Positions 25,332 through 34,393 of a stretch of DNA of 64,000 bases are shown here, one piece after another; the first letter of the stretch is position 1, and every line of letters begins with the position of its first letter. Source of the stretch: Parafrankia irregularis (lineage in GTDB: Bacteria > Actinomycetota > Actinomycetes > Frankiales > Frankiaceae); assembly GCF_001536285.1 (NCBI RefSeq), contig NZ_FAOZ01000004.1:186001-250000 (forward strand), in the 5' to 3' direction. A program made the position numbers and the translations under genes. The notes under the pieces were generated by a model, which saw nothing but the letters and a program-made list of their open reading frames with translations, made no database searches and was not told where the DNA came from.

Positions 25332-26396
25332 TCAGGCGCCGACCGCGGCGAAGACGTCGTGGTCGGCGGCCGCCGTGCCGAGACGCTCCAGCAGCGCCGC
25401 GGTGATGGGCGGGTCGACCTTCACCGTGATGCCCCAGAGGTAGAAGCCGTGCAGGATCCCGCGGCCGATGGCGCGCCACGCCTCGTCCCACTCCGGCGCC
25501 CGCACGCCACCCGCCCGCAGCCGGTCGAGGTAGTGCGCGAGGAGGTCGCGTTCGCTGCGGCGGCGGTCCGCGACGGTCAGCGCGGACGCGATGTGATAGC
25601 CGACGTCGATGTACCAGGGGCCGCGCTGGACCAGCTGCCAGTCCAGAAAGGACGGGCGGCCGGCGCCGTCGAGGAAGACGTTGCCGATGTGCGGGTCCCC
25701 GTGGATCACGGCCCACGGTGACGCGGCGGCGGTTTCGGCGGCCAACCTGCGGTAGGCCGCCACCAGGCGTTCGGCGTCGCGCGTCTCGTCGGGGACTCCC
25801 GCACCGATCCAGCAGGCGAAGTTGGCGGAGATCTCGGGCAGGCCGCGGCTCCGGAGGTATCCGTCCAGGCGGCTCCGCAGCCATCCGACGTCCGCGAGGG
25901 ACGGGTCGGCCCAGGTCGCCGCGTGCAGGGTGGCCAGCTGGTCGAGGCTGTCGGCGGCCTGGTCCGGTGTGTAGTCGCTCAGCCCGTCGAGGAAGACACC
26001 GCCCTCGGCCACCACATCCTCGGTGATGACGATGTTCGCGTCGGTGCGCGCGTCGACGTCCGCGAAGACGCTTCGCAGGGTGCGGACTCCGGTGCGGTCG
26101 GCGAGGTCCCGGTAGAAGCTGGTCTCGGGCACCCCGGCGGGGCTCGCCGACCGGCCGATCTCGCTGAAGTAGCCCTTGGCGCACAGGTGGGGCGACAGGC
26201 CCTTCGGGACCCCGCCGGTGCAGTCGATCCGGAACCGGGCGTTGGTCGAGACCCGGCTGACCACCGGGCCGGGGGTGACCTCGACGATCTCGATCCCCGG
26301 GTAGCGGATCGCCAGCGCCTTGTTGAGCCATCCAGGGGAGAGCACCTCGTGGAGCTCGTCGGGTAAGGCGACCACGGATGCGGATTCAGCGGACAC
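25332..26396 (-). CDS. Phosphotransferase (APH-fold) family protein
   Basis: This 354-aa kinase-fold protein has catalytic loop VIHGDPHIGNVFLD and metal site FLDWQLVQRGPWYIDVGYHI. It also shows PHLCAKGYFSEIG, found in the larger APH-fold group linked to acyl or steroid metabolism and to ecdysteroid-kinase-like proteins. A GTG at 26396 has AGGGGA 5 nt before it and is chosen. Longer frames would start inside a 48-bp tandem repeat. It is downstream of the binding-lipoprotein gene on the same strand, but a 195-bp gap separates them. Its target is unknown. Confidence 0.78.
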   Translation of the reverse strand: MSAESASVVALPDELHEVLSPGWLNKALAIRYPGIEIVEVTPGPVVSRVSTNARFRIDCTGGVPKGLSPHLCAKGYFSEIGRSASPAGVPETSFYRDLADRTGVRTLRSVFADVDARTDANIVITEDVVAEGGVFLDGLSDYTPDQAADSLDQLATLHAATWADPSLADVGWLRSRLDGYLRSRGLPEISANFACWIGAGVPDETRDAERLVAAYRRLAAETAAASPWAVIHGDPHIGNVFLDGAGRPSFLDWQLVQRGPWYIDVGYHIASALTVADRRRSERDLLAHYLDRLRAGGVRAPEWDEAWRAIGRGILHGFYLWGITVKVDPPITAALLERLGTAAADHDVFAAVGA

Positions 26397-26407
26397 GGCT
26401 TTCCCCT

Positions 26408-26455
26408 CTTGTCGGGCATGGCGCTTGTCGGGCACAGCGCTTGTCGGGCATGGCG
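26408..26455. repeat. 16-bp tandem repeat (CTTGTCGGGCATGGCG)
   Basis: Three 16-bp units at 26408, 26424 and 26440. The first and third are identical; the middle one has two changes. The array lies immediately upstream of the phosphotransferase start, covering its leader. Confidence 0.9.
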
Positions 26456-26591
26456 CGCCCGCCCTGGTCAGGCAGGCTCGGAAACGGGTGCTGGGGCGGA
26501 GGCGGGTGGGGGCGCAGCCGGGCCCGACGGCCGCCGGGCCGGTGAAGCCGGCGGGCCGGCGGCGCGCCGGGCCCGGCAGGCCCGGCGCCGG

Positions 26592-27896
26592 TCAGGCCCC
26601 GGCGACCTCGTAGCTCGTCGGGTATCCCTTGTCGTCAAGCGTGCTGATCAGGCCGCCCTGCACGCAGGAGGCGGGCGCTGCGGAGGACGCCTTGCCGCCG
26701 CACTGGAACTTCTGCCCACCCGAGCCGGGCAGCTCCTTCTCCGGCATCGTCTTCAGCGCGTTGATGATCGTCGCGGGGGTGACCTCACCGGTGAGGTCCG
26801 CCAGCGCCGTCTGCAGGCCCGCGACCGCCGTGAAGATGTTGATACCGGCGATCTTGCTTGTGTCGATGTTCTTGCCGTAGGTGGCGGCGACCGCGTTGTA
26901 CAGGCGGGTCGAGGGGTTGTCCGTACCGACCGGGGCGATGGCGGAGATGCTGATGCCCTTGAGCTGGTCGCCGGAGATGGCGGTCCGGGTCGAGTCGGTG
27001 ACGCACTGGGCGATGGCACTGATCGGGCCGGTGAACCCGACCGCGTTCAGCCCGTTGAGAGCGCTGATGCAGAACGAGTCGTTGCCGAGGATGAACACCT
27101 CGCCGTCGTCCTTCGCGATCTGCTGCATCTGCGGTGTCATGTCGGCGGTGCCGATCGGGACGGCGACCAGCTCGAACTCGATGCCCGCCTTCTTGTAGAT
27201 CGCGGGCGCGCTGGCCTCGAGCGCTCCCTTCGCCGCCGGGACGTCGATCACGACGGCGGTGACCTTCTTGACGCCCTCCTTCTGCGCCACCTTGAGCGGG
27301 AGCCCGATGGTGCCGAAGGTCGCGTCGGCGAACGAGAACGTGCTCTTGGAGTCGGCCAGCAACGCGGTGGCGCTGGTGGAGTAGAGGACCACGGGGATGC
27401 CGGCCTCGTGCAGCGGCGTCCAGGCGCTCTCCTGGGCGGCGACGCCGCCGATGATCACCGCGGTGACGTCCTGTTCGATCATGCGGTTCGCGCAGTCGGC
27501 GGTTATGCCGGGATCGGCCTGGGACGCGCAGGTCACCAGCTCGATCGGCCGGCCCGCGATGCCGGAGCGGTGCTCGTTGAGGTAGGCCACGGTCGCCTTG
27601 CCGGCCTCGATCTCGACGGACTGGTCGACGGTCGCCGCCTTCCCGTCGGAGACGAGCCCGATCTTCACCGGCTCGCCGGCGGCCTTCGCCACCGGTCCCA
27701 GTACCTCGGTGGCGTTCGTGGCATCGCCGGTGCCGCTGGCGCCACCGGCCGTGTCGGAGCTGTCGCTGCCACAGGCCGCGACCAGCAGCAGGCAGGCGGC
27801 CAATCCGCCCGCCACAGCGCCTAACCGCACCGCGGCCGGCCGCGGTGCCACCACTCGCCGACGTGTTGTCCCTCGGCGGAAGCCGTTCTGCCGCAT
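26592..27896 (-). CDS. Branched-chain-type ABC transporter substrate-binding lipoprotein
   Basis: This 434-aa exported protein has an Arg-rich n-region, hydrophobic core and lipobox LLVAACGS (Cys about residue 42). The mature part is a periplasmic-binding-protein type 1 fold with VKIGLVSDGKAATVDQSVEI, AYLNEHRSGIAGRPIELV, ADCANRMIEQDVTAVIIGG and LYNAVAATYGKNID. The family binds branched amino acids or small hydrophobic acids and delivers them to an ABC permease. No permease or ATPase gene is nearby, so partners must be elsewhere. ATG 27896. Confidence 0.9.
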   Translation of the reverse strand: MRQNGFRRGTTRRRVVAPRPAAVRLGAVAGGLAACLLLVAACGSDSSDTAGGASGTGDATNATEVLGPVAKAAGEPVKIGLVSDGKAATVDQSVEIEAGKATVAYLNEHRSGIAGRPIELVTCASQADPGITADCANRMIEQDVTAVIIGGVAAQESAWTPLHEAGIPVVLYSTSATALLADSKSTFSFADATFGTIGLPLKVAQKEGVKKVTAVVIDVPAAKGALEASAPAIYKKAGIEFELVAVPIGTADMTPQMQQIAKDDGEVFILGNDSFCISALNGLNAVGFTGPISAIAQCVTDSTRTAISGDQLKGISISAIAPVGTDNPSTRLYNAVAATYGKNIDTSKIAGINIFTAVAGLQTALADLTGEVTPATIINALKTMPEKELPGSGGQKFQCGGKASSAAPASCVQGGLISTLDDKGYPTSYEVAGA

Positions 27897-28448
27897 GGGC
27901 GGAGTACCTCGTTTCGCTTGTCAGCGGTCGACGATCAGGACCGGCGGCCGGTTGTTCCGGGGATCGGGAGGTCGATCGATCGGCGGGTGCGATCGATCGG
28001 TGAGGTGCGATCGGCTGTTCCGATCGGCTGGGTGTGATCGGCCACGACGCCGGGCCGTGCGGTTCGCGGCCCGGGTTCGCGAGTCCCGAGGTCCGCGACC
28101 TGCGATGCCGGCCGCCGGATGACTGTGAGGAGGATCGCAACACCTCCGAGAGAAGTCAACGTTCTACCTAAAACGAGATGGGGTCTTCCCAAATCGCGCC
28201 TAGCCGGCCTACATTCGGGTCGTCAGCTGACTACGGCGCCTCGCTCGTCCGGTCGCGCCCCAGCCCCTGATCGCAAGCCCCTGATCGTTCGCGGGGGCCG
28301 GGCCGCCCTGCCCGCACGGGACTCCGCGTCACCCGCGGGAGGCGCCGTCTCGCCTACGAACCCGTCCCGGCCGAACAGACCGACCGGCAGACGGAACGAC
28401 CGAACGACCGAACGACCGACTGAACCGACGCAGAGGAGGAGGTGCCGC
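27897..28448. other. Long upstream region of the plus-strand catabolic cluster
   Basis: About 550 bp between divergent genes. It contains GATCGATCGG-rich direct repeats (about 27960-28045), a less GC-rich stretch around 28130-28200 likely to hold promoters, and 8-bp tandem repeats of CGAACGAC (about 28393-28420) just before the Shine-Dalgarno of the CoA-transferase. No gene is seen. Confidence 0.6.
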
Positions 28449-29663
28449 GTGGCGAAGGGGGCCTTCGACGGCTTACGTGTCGTCGAGCTCGCCCAGTGGG
28501 TGTTCGTGCCCGTCGCCGGTGCGCTGCTGGCGGACTGGGGCGCCGATGTGATCCGGGTCGAGCGGCCCGAGGGCGACCCCTACCGTGCGCTGGCCACCCA
28601 GGGCATCGGCACCGATGGCGGCGGCGGGGTGAACCTCTCGGTCGCCCTGGCCAACCGGGGCAAGCGCTCCGTCGCCCTCAACCTGCGCACCGAGGCCGGC
28701 CGGGCGGCGCTCGACCAGCTCCTCGAGTCGGCGGACGTCTTCCTGACCAGCTTCCGGCCCGGCGCCCTGGAACGTCTCGGCCTCGGCGCCGACGAGCTCA
28801 CCCGGCGCTTTCCCCGCCTCGTCTACGCCCGAGGGCACGGTTTCGGTGCCCGCGGCCCGGGGGCCGACCGGCCCGGCTACGACTCGTCGGCCTTCTGGGC
28901 GCAGGGCGGTATGGCGCACGTGCTGACGCCACCGGACCGCGACGCGCCGATCGGCCAGCGCGGCGCGATGGGTGACCGCAACGGCGCGATGGCCCTGGCG
29001 TTCGGGATCGCCACCGCGCTGCTGGGCCGCGAACGGACCGGCGAAGGGTCCGTCGTCGACGTCTCACTGCTGGCCACCGCGATGTGGACGCTGTCCTCAG
29101 ACGTGCTGGCGGCCCTCGCGGGTGGGCGGCCGCGGGCCATGTCCGGGCGGCAGGGTTACGTCAACCCGCTCGTCGGGGCGTACCGGACCAGCGACGGGCG
29201 GCACATCCAGCTGGTCTTCCTGGAGGCCGACCGCTACTGGGCCGACTTCTGCCGCCTCGTCGGGCGCGACGACCTCGCCACCGACCCGCGCTTCGCGGAC
29301 CTGCGGGCCAGGGCCGAGAACCGCGAGGCCTGCGTCGCCGAGCTGGAGGCCGAGTTCGCGAAGCGGTCGTTCGACGAGTGGAAGGAGCTGCTCGGCCGGA
29401 TCGACGCGCCGTGGGCTCCCGTGCAGGCCGTGGAGGAGCTGCTCACCGACCCGCAGGTGCTCGCCAACGACTACCTCGGGGAGGTCGTCGTCGAGGGCGG
29501 GCCCAGGTATTCGCTGCCGAACGTGCCCGTACAGCTCGACGGCGCGCCGCCGGCACTGCGCCGGGCCCCGGAGCACGGCGAGCACACGGAGACGGTGCTG
29601 CTCGGCCTCGGCTACACCTGGGAGCAGATCGTGGAGCTCAAGGACGCCGGAGTGATCCCGTGA
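28449..29663 (+). CDS. CaiB/BaiF CoA-transferase family protein
   Basis: This 404-aa class III CoA-transferase has FDGLRVVELAQWVFVPVAGA, DVIRVERPEGDPYRAL, NRGKRSVALNL, VVDVSLLATAMWTL (catalytic Asp) and a final APEHGEHTETVLLGLGYTWE block. GTG 28449 follows GGAGGAGG at 6-7 nt and starts the conserved region; the open frame upstream is not supported. It is the first gene of an 11-kb plus-strand cluster, and its stop overlaps the DUF35 start (GTGA). It is a close counterpart of the transferase at 13670. Confidence 0.92.
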   Translation: MAKGAFDGLRVVELAQWVFVPVAGALLADWGADVIRVERPEGDPYRALATQGIGTDGGGGVNLSVALANRGKRSVALNLRTEAGRAALDQLLESADVFLTSFRPGALERLGLGADELTRRFPRLVYARGHGFGARGPGADRPGYDSSAFWAQGGMAHVLTPPDRDAPIGQRGAMGDRNGAMALAFGIATALLGRERTGEGSVVDVSLLATAMWTLSSDVLAALAGGRPRAMSGRQGYVNPLVGAYRTSDGRHIQLVFLEADRYWADFCRLVGRDDLATDPRFADLRARAENREACVAELEAEFAKRSFDEWKELLGRIDAPWAPVQAVEELLTDPQVLANDYLGEVVVEGGPRYSLPNVPVQLDGAPPALRRAPEHGEHTETVLLGLGYTWEQIVELKDAGVIP

Positions 29664-30136
29664 CGGAACAGCCGCGGACGACCGAAGGTCAGCCGACCCG
29701 GCCGTTGCCGGTTCCGGACGCGGTGTCGGCCGGCTACTGGGAGGCGGCGGCCGGGGGAGTGCTCACCGCGGCCCGCTGCGGACGCTGCGCTGCCTACGCG
29801 ATCCCACCTGGCCAGGTCTGCCCGTCCTGCGGCAGCACCGACCCCGACTACGGCTTCGAGCCGGTCAGCGGGCGGGGCGCGGTGCGGTCCTGGACCGTCG
29901 TCCGTCAGGCGTTCCTGCCCGGGTTCTCCGCCGACGTGCCGTTCGTCCTCGTCGACGTCGAGCTCGCTGAACAGCCTGAACTGCGCATGATCGGCCGGCT
30001 GCTGGACGGGCCCGCGGCCCCCGGGCTGCGGCTCGGCGCCCAGGTGACGGCGGCGTTCGAGGACGTCGCTCCCGGGGTGGCCGTACCGGCCTTCCAGCTC
30101 GCGGACGCGTCCGGGCGGTCTGGGGAGGCGTCATGA
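29660..30136 (+). CDS. DUF35 Zn-ribbon/OB-fold protein
   Basis: This 158-aa acyl-CoA-binding accessory protein has rubredoxin-like zinc ribbon CGRC...CPSC near residues 37-57, followed by an OB-fold with GRGAVRSWTVVRQAFLPGF and VPFVLVDVELAEQPELRMIG. GTG 29660 overlaps the previous stop, and the stop overlaps the next start (ATGA). DUF35 proteins are obligate partners of thiolase-fold enzymes. In steroid side-chain degradation ChsH2-DUF35 pairs with Ltp2 as an aldolase. Here the thiolase-like gene follows directly, so a complex is very likely. Confidence 0.92.
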   Translation: MTEQPRTTEGQPTRPLPVPDAVSAGYWEAAAGGVLTAARCGRCAAYAIPPGQVCPSCGSTDPDYGFEPVSGRGAVRSWTVVRQAFLPGFSADVPFVLVDVELAEQPELRMIGRLLDGPAAPGLRLGAQVTAAFEDVAPGVAVPAFQLADASGRSGEAS

Positions 30137-31335
30137 GCCGCCGGTTCGCGGCGCGCGGCCAGGTCGCGATCGTCGGCTACGCGCACAGCGACGTGTGGCG
30201 CCACGCCCCCCGGCCGCTCGGCGCCCTCGCCGTCGACACCGCGCGCGAGGCCATCGCCGACGCGGGACTCAAGCCCACCGACGTCGACGGGTTCGTGACG
30301 GCGCCGCTGTTCCCGACCGCCGGCGCGCACGCCGTCGAGGACGGGGTCAGCACCGTGACGGCGCAGTGGCTCGCCGAGCATCTCGGTGTCACCCCCGCCT
30401 ACACGTCGGGATTCTCGGGGATCGGGCAGCTTCCCGGGGCGCTGGGCCTGGCGGTCGGTGCCCTTGCCAGCGGCGCCGCCGACTACGTGCTTCTGCACCG
30501 GGCGCTGCACAACCCGCCGGGCCGCTACCACGGCAACCCCATGCGGGAGGCGGCGGGTTCCCAGCAGTGGACGGCCCCGCAGGGCTTCTTCGGCCCGCTG
30601 CCGATGATCGCGCTGCCCTACAACGAATACCTCCAGCGTTACGGCGCCAGCCAGGAGGCGATGGCGGCCGTGGTGACGGAGGCGCGCAAGAACGGCGCGC
30701 GGATCCCGTGGTCCTACTGGCGAGACAGGCCGCTCAGCGCCGAGGAGTACCTCGCCGCGCCGATGATCAGTGACCCGATCCGCCGCTTCGACTGCGACCT
30801 GCCGGTCGACGGGGTGGCGGCGTTCGTCCTGACCTCCGCCGAACGGGCCCGGGACCTGCCGCACCGGCCGGTTCACATCGCCGGGATCGCCACCGCCGCG
30901 CCGCCGCGCCGCCGGCTGCCGCTGCACTGGCCGCTCGACGACATCATGGCCGCCGGCACCGGCCTGGCCGGGCGGCTCTGGGAGGCGGCCGGGGTCGGGC
31001 CGGGCGAGGTCGACCTGCCGCAGCTCTACGACGGCTTCTCGCCGTTCGTCTACTTCTGGCTCGAAGCCCTGGGGCTGTGTCCGGTGGGGGAGGCGCACCG
31101 CTTCGTCCAGGACGGGCGCATCGACAGCGACCGCCCCGACGGGCTGCCGGTGCTCTCCGGTGGCGGCGCCATCGGGAACGGCCGGATGCACGGCATCCCC
31201 CAGATGCTCGAGTGCTACCTGCAGCTGTCCGGCCGGGCCGGGCCGCGCCAGCGCGAACGGGCGACGGTCGGCGTCGCCTGCCAGTCCTCGCCCCACTTCG
31301 GCGGCGCGGTCGTCTACACCACCGAGCCCGCCTGA
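30133..31335 (+). CDS. Thiolase-fold enzyme, possible retro-aldolase (SCPx/Ltp2-like)
   Basis: This 400-aa SCPx-type thiolase-fold protein has the AIVGYAHSDVWRHAP start, IADAGLKPTDVDGFV, DLPQLYDGFSPFVYFWLEAL and a C-terminal SGGGAIGNGRMHGI block. The usual nucleophilic Cys near residue 90 is absent: the stretch reads YTSGFSGIGQLPGAL. That loss, plus the DUF35 partner and the conserved Tyr in LYDGFSPF, fits Ltp2-like aldolases that split 3-hydroxyacyl-CoA to an aldehyde or ketone rather than perform thiolysis. An aldehyde dehydrogenase follows. The activity is an inference. Confidence 0.85.
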   Translation: MSRRFAARGQVAIVGYAHSDVWRHAPRPLGALAVDTAREAIADAGLKPTDVDGFVTAPLFPTAGAHAVEDGVSTVTAQWLAEHLGVTPAYTSGFSGIGQLPGALGLAVGALASGAADYVLLHRALHNPPGRYHGNPMREAAGSQQWTAPQGFFGPLPMIALPYNEYLQRYGASQEAMAAVVTEARKNGARIPWSYWRDRPLSAEEYLAAPMISDPIRRFDCDLPVDGVAAFVLTSAERARDLPHRPVHIAGIATAAPPRRRLPLHWPLDDIMAAGTGLAGRLWEAAGVGPGEVDLPQLYDGFSPFVYFWLEALGLCPVGEAHRFVQDGRIDSDRPDGLPVLSGGGAIGNGRMHGIPQMLECYLQLSGRAGPRQRERATVGVACQSSPHFGGAVVYTTEPA

Positions 31336-31379
31336 GAGGCAGCCCGAGACAGGGCCCGAGACAGGAAGGAGCGAGCACC

Positions 31380-32849
31380 GTGACGGAGATCCTCGCCGAA
31401 CGCCGCTCGTACATCGCCGGACGCTGGGTCGACGGCGAAGAGTCGTTCGACGTCGAGAACCCGGCCGACGAGTCGGTCGTGACGAGCGTGGCGTCGGCGT
31501 CGCCGGCCGATGTGGAGCGGGCCATCCTCGCCGCGCGGGACAGTTTCGACCAGGGCACCTGGGCCGAGATCCCGGTGGCCGAGCGGGCGCGGGTGCTGCG
31601 TGCCCTGCTCGACCACATCGAGACACTGCACGCGCCGCTGGTCGCCAGCATGGTGGCCGAGGCCGGCCAGCCGGTGCTCTTCGCCGAGTTCGCGCAGTAC
31701 GCGGCCGGGCTCATGCTCGCCCGCAACACCATCGACCTGTACCTGTCGATGCCGCACGAGCAGGCCAGCCCCGTCCCGCTCGACGAGCTGGTGCGCGGCG
31801 GGCTCAAGGCGAGTGTGCGCCGCCACGAGCCGGTCGGGGTCGTCTCGGCGATCACCCCCTACAACGGGGCGATCATCATGGCGTTCCAGAAGCTGATCCC
31901 GGCGCTGATGGCCGGCAACTCGGTCGTGCTGCGCCCGAGCCCGCTCACACCGATCTCGTCGCTGGCCTTCGGCGCGGCGGCGGAGGCGGTGGGCCTGCCG
32001 CCCGGCGTGCTCAGCGTCGTGATCGAGGAGGGCTCGGCCGGCGCCGAGCTGCTCACCAGCCACCCGGCGGTGGACATGGTGTCCTTCACCGGCTCCACCG
32101 CGGTCGGCCGGAGCATCCTCGCCCAGGCCGCGCCCACGGTGAAGCGGGTCGCCCTCGAGCTCGGCGGCAAGTCGGCGCAGATCTACCTGCCGGACGCGGT
32201 GGAGAAGGTCGCCGCCGGCGCGGCGGCGGTGGTGGCGATGACCGCCGGGCAGGCGTGCGTCGCGGCCACCCGCATCCTGGTGCCCGCCGATCGCAAGGAC
32301 GAGGTCGTCCAGATCGTCGCGCAGGCCTACTCCGCGCTGACCGTCGGCCCGCCGTCCGATCAGAAGGCCACGATGGGCCCGCTCATCAACGCCGCCGCCC
32401 GCGAGCGCTGCGCCCGGATCATCGCGGCGGCCGAGCAGCACGGCGGCAAGGTCGCCCTCGGCGGCGGCCGCCCGGCCGGGCTGGACCGCGGCTACTACGT
32501 CGAGCCGACCGTCCTCGACCTGCCGGACAACAGCAACCCGGCCGCGCAGGAGGAGATCTTCGGCCCGGTCGTGAGCGTGCTCGGCTACCGCGACCTCGAC
32601 GACGCCGTGCGCATCGCCAACGACAGCCCCTACGGGCTGGCCGGCCAGGTCTACGGCGCCGACCTCGCGGCGGCGACCTCGGTCGCGCGCCGGCTGCGCA
32701 CCGGCGCGGTGAACGTCAACGCCGGCCTGTTCAGCGCGTACGCCCCGAGCGGCGGCTACAAGCAGAGCGGCCTGGGCCGCGAACGGGGACCGGACGGCAT
32801 CCGGGCCTTCCAGGAGGTCAAGCACATCGCCGTCGGCGAGCTGCGCTAG
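31380..32849 (+). CDS. NAD(P)-dependent aldehyde dehydrogenase
   Basis: This 489-aa aldehyde dehydrogenase has FTGSTAVGRSIL (cofactor), catalytic Glu in LELGGKSAQ and catalytic Cys in GQACVAATRI. EEIFGPVVSVLGY and a C-terminal SGGYKQSGLGRERGPDG complete the family pattern. The active-site Asn region reads TPYNGAII, a minor change from the common PWNxP. GTG 31380 has AGGAAGGAG upstream; the longer open frame is not supported. Placement right after the DUF35/thiolase pair suggests it oxidises the aldehyde released there. Confidence 0.95.
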   Translation: MTEILAERRSYIAGRWVDGEESFDVENPADESVVTSVASASPADVERAILAARDSFDQGTWAEIPVAERARVLRALLDHIETLHAPLVASMVAEAGQPVLFAEFAQYAAGLMLARNTIDLYLSMPHEQASPVPLDELVRGGLKASVRRHEPVGVVSAITPYNGAIIMAFQKLIPALMAGNSVVLRPSPLTPISSLAFGAAAEAVGLPPGVLSVVIEEGSAGAELLTSHPAVDMVSFTGSTAVGRSILAQAAPTVKRVALELGGKSAQIYLPDAVEKVAAGAAAVVAMTAGQACVAATRILVPADRKDEVVQIVAQAYSALTVGPPSDQKATMGPLINAAARERCARIIAAAEQHGGKVALGGGRPAGLDRGYYVEPTVLDLPDNSNPAAQEEIFGPVVSVLGYRDLDDAVRIANDSPYGLAGQVYGADLAAATSVARRLRTGAVNVNAGLFSAYAPSGGYKQSGLGRERGPDGIRAFQEVKHIAVGELR

Positions 32850-32937
32850 CGGCTCGCCCGGAGGCCGCGGGCCCGCCCGTCCCGCCTCGCCTCGCCTCGC
32901 CCGGACCTGACCAAGAGCAAGAGCAAGAGCAGGAGAC

Positions 32938-34155
32938 ATGACCTCTGACCCGAACGGCCTGAACCTCGACTGGCTGATCTCGGTCGACGACCACGTTCTC
33001 GAACCGCCGCACCTGTGGGTGGAGCGCGTCCCGGCCAAGGACCGCGACCGCGCTCCGCACATGGAGATCGACGAGAAGGGGATGGATTTCTGGGTCTACG
33101 ACGGCAAGAAGTTCCCCAGCTCCGGCCTGTCCGCGGTGGCCGGCAAGTCGAAGGAGGAGTTCTCCCCGGAGCCCCTCGCCTACAGCGAGATGCGCCCTGG
33201 CTGCTACGACGCCGCCGAGCGGATCAAGGACATGGACCAGGCCGGCGTCCTCGCGTCGCTGTGCTTCCCGACGCTGCCCCGGTTCTGCGGGCAGCTGTTC
33301 TACGAGGCCTCCGACCGGGACTTCGGGCTGGTCTGCCTGAAGGCCTACAACGACTGGATGCTCGAGGAATGGTGCGGCGCGGCCCCCGGCCGGTACATCC
33401 CGCTCGTCCTCATCCCGCTGTGGGACCCGGCGCTGGCCGTGAAGGAGCTGGAGCGCTGCGCCGCGAAGGGCGCGACGTCGTTCGCGTTCTCCGAGAACCC
33501 GGAGCCGCTCGGCCTGCCGACGATCCATGATCCGTCCGGCTACTGGGAGCCGGTGATGGCCGCGGCCAACGACCTGGAGATGGTCGTGTCGATGCACGTC
33601 GGCTCGTCGTCGCAGGTGCCGAAGATCGCGTCGAACACCCCGTTCATGGCGAACCTGACCTGGGGTGCCATGCGTACCTCGGGAACCATGCTGTCCTGGC
33701 TGTTCTCCGGCCTGTTCCAGCGGTACCCGAACCTGAAGATCGCGCTCTCGGAGGGCGAGGTCGGCTGGATGCCCTACTACCTGGAGCGGGCCGCGCAGGT
33801 CGTCGACAAGCAGCGCTACTGGGTCCAGCGGGGCGCGACGTTCGGGGACCACGGTGCCGTGACCAGCGTCGATCTGGACACCTTCGACGTGCGGGCGACG
33901 TTCCGGGACCACGTCTTCGGCTGCTTCATCGAGGACCACCACGGCATCGCCAGCATCGCCGAGATCGGCGAGGACAACATCATGTGCGAGACGGACTACC
34001 CGCACTCCGACTCCACCTGGCCCAACTGCATCCAGACGGTGAAGGGCATCATCAGCCACCTGCCGGCCCAGACCCAGTACAAGCTGCTGCGGGGCAACGC
34101 CGAGCGGCTCTACCGCTTCACGCCTGCCGAGCCGCCCGTGCTCGCGGGGGTCTGA
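32938..34155 (+). CDS. Amidohydrolase-2 family protein
   Basis: This 405-aa metal-dependent TIM barrel opens with LISVDDHVLEPPHLWVERV, has MVVSMHVGSSSQ in the middle and ENIMCETDYPHSDSTWPN near the end (final metal/catalytic Asp and His). Several features mirror the enzyme at 17158: a MDFWVYDGKKF/VDMWVIEGKTF block, GWMPYYLERA/GWIPFMLEAM, and NAERLYR at the end. Such enzymes can be ring-cleaving hydrolases or decarboxylases. ATG 32938 follows AGGAGAC. It is followed by the ferredoxin gene after 1 bp. Confidence 0.92.
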   Translation: MTSDPNGLNLDWLISVDDHVLEPPHLWVERVPAKDRDRAPHMEIDEKGMDFWVYDGKKFPSSGLSAVAGKSKEEFSPEPLAYSEMRPGCYDAAERIKDMDQAGVLASLCFPTLPRFCGQLFYEASDRDFGLVCLKAYNDWMLEEWCGAAPGRYIPLVLIPLWDPALAVKELERCAAKGATSFAFSENPEPLGLPTIHDPSGYWEPVMAAANDLEMVVSMHVGSSSQVPKIASNTPFMANLTWGAMRTSGTMLSWLFSGLFQRYPNLKIALSEGEVGWMPYYLERAAQVVDKQRYWVQRGATFGDHGAVTSVDLDTFDVRATFRDHVFGCFIEDHHGIASIAEIGEDNIMCETDYPHSDSTWPNCIQTVKGIISHLPAQTQYKLLRGNAERLYRFTPAEPPVLAGV

Positions 34156-34156
34156 G

Positions 34157-34393
34157 GTGGCGGTGAGCGGCGCCGTCACGGTCACGATCGACCGGGGGCG
34201 GTGTATCGGCAGCGGGATGTGCGTGATGTACGCGCCCGCGACCTTCGAGCACGACGACACGGCCAAGGTCGTACTCGTCGAGCCGATCGGCGACTCTCCC
34301 GAGACCGTGGAGAACGCGGTGGACGCCTGCCCCACCGGCGCACTGACCCTCGTCCCGGCTGACGCCTCCCCGTTAGAAAGGGAACAAGCATGA
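34157..34393 (+). CDS. 3Fe-4S-type ferredoxin for P450
   Basis: This 78-aa small ferredoxin has CIGSGMCVMYAPATFEHDD and a distal ACPTGAL, the three-Cys pattern of single-cluster ferredoxins that serve bacterial P450s. GTG 34157 starts one base after the amidohydrolase stop. The stop overlaps the SDR start (ATGA). It is the only ferredoxin in the window and probably donates electrons to the P450 at 35189. It could also serve the other P450s. No ferredoxin reductase gene is present. Confidence 0.92.
   Translation: MAVSGAVTVTIDRGRCIGSGMCVMYAPATFEHDDTAKVVLVEPIGDSPETVENAVDACPTGALTLVPADASPLEREQA

Noticed and set aside
28119-28448. Upstream extension of the CoA-transferase at 28449
   Set aside because: The added 110 residues are Arg/Pro-rich and match repeat DNA. 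The Shine-Dalgarno and conserved sequence favour GTG 28449.
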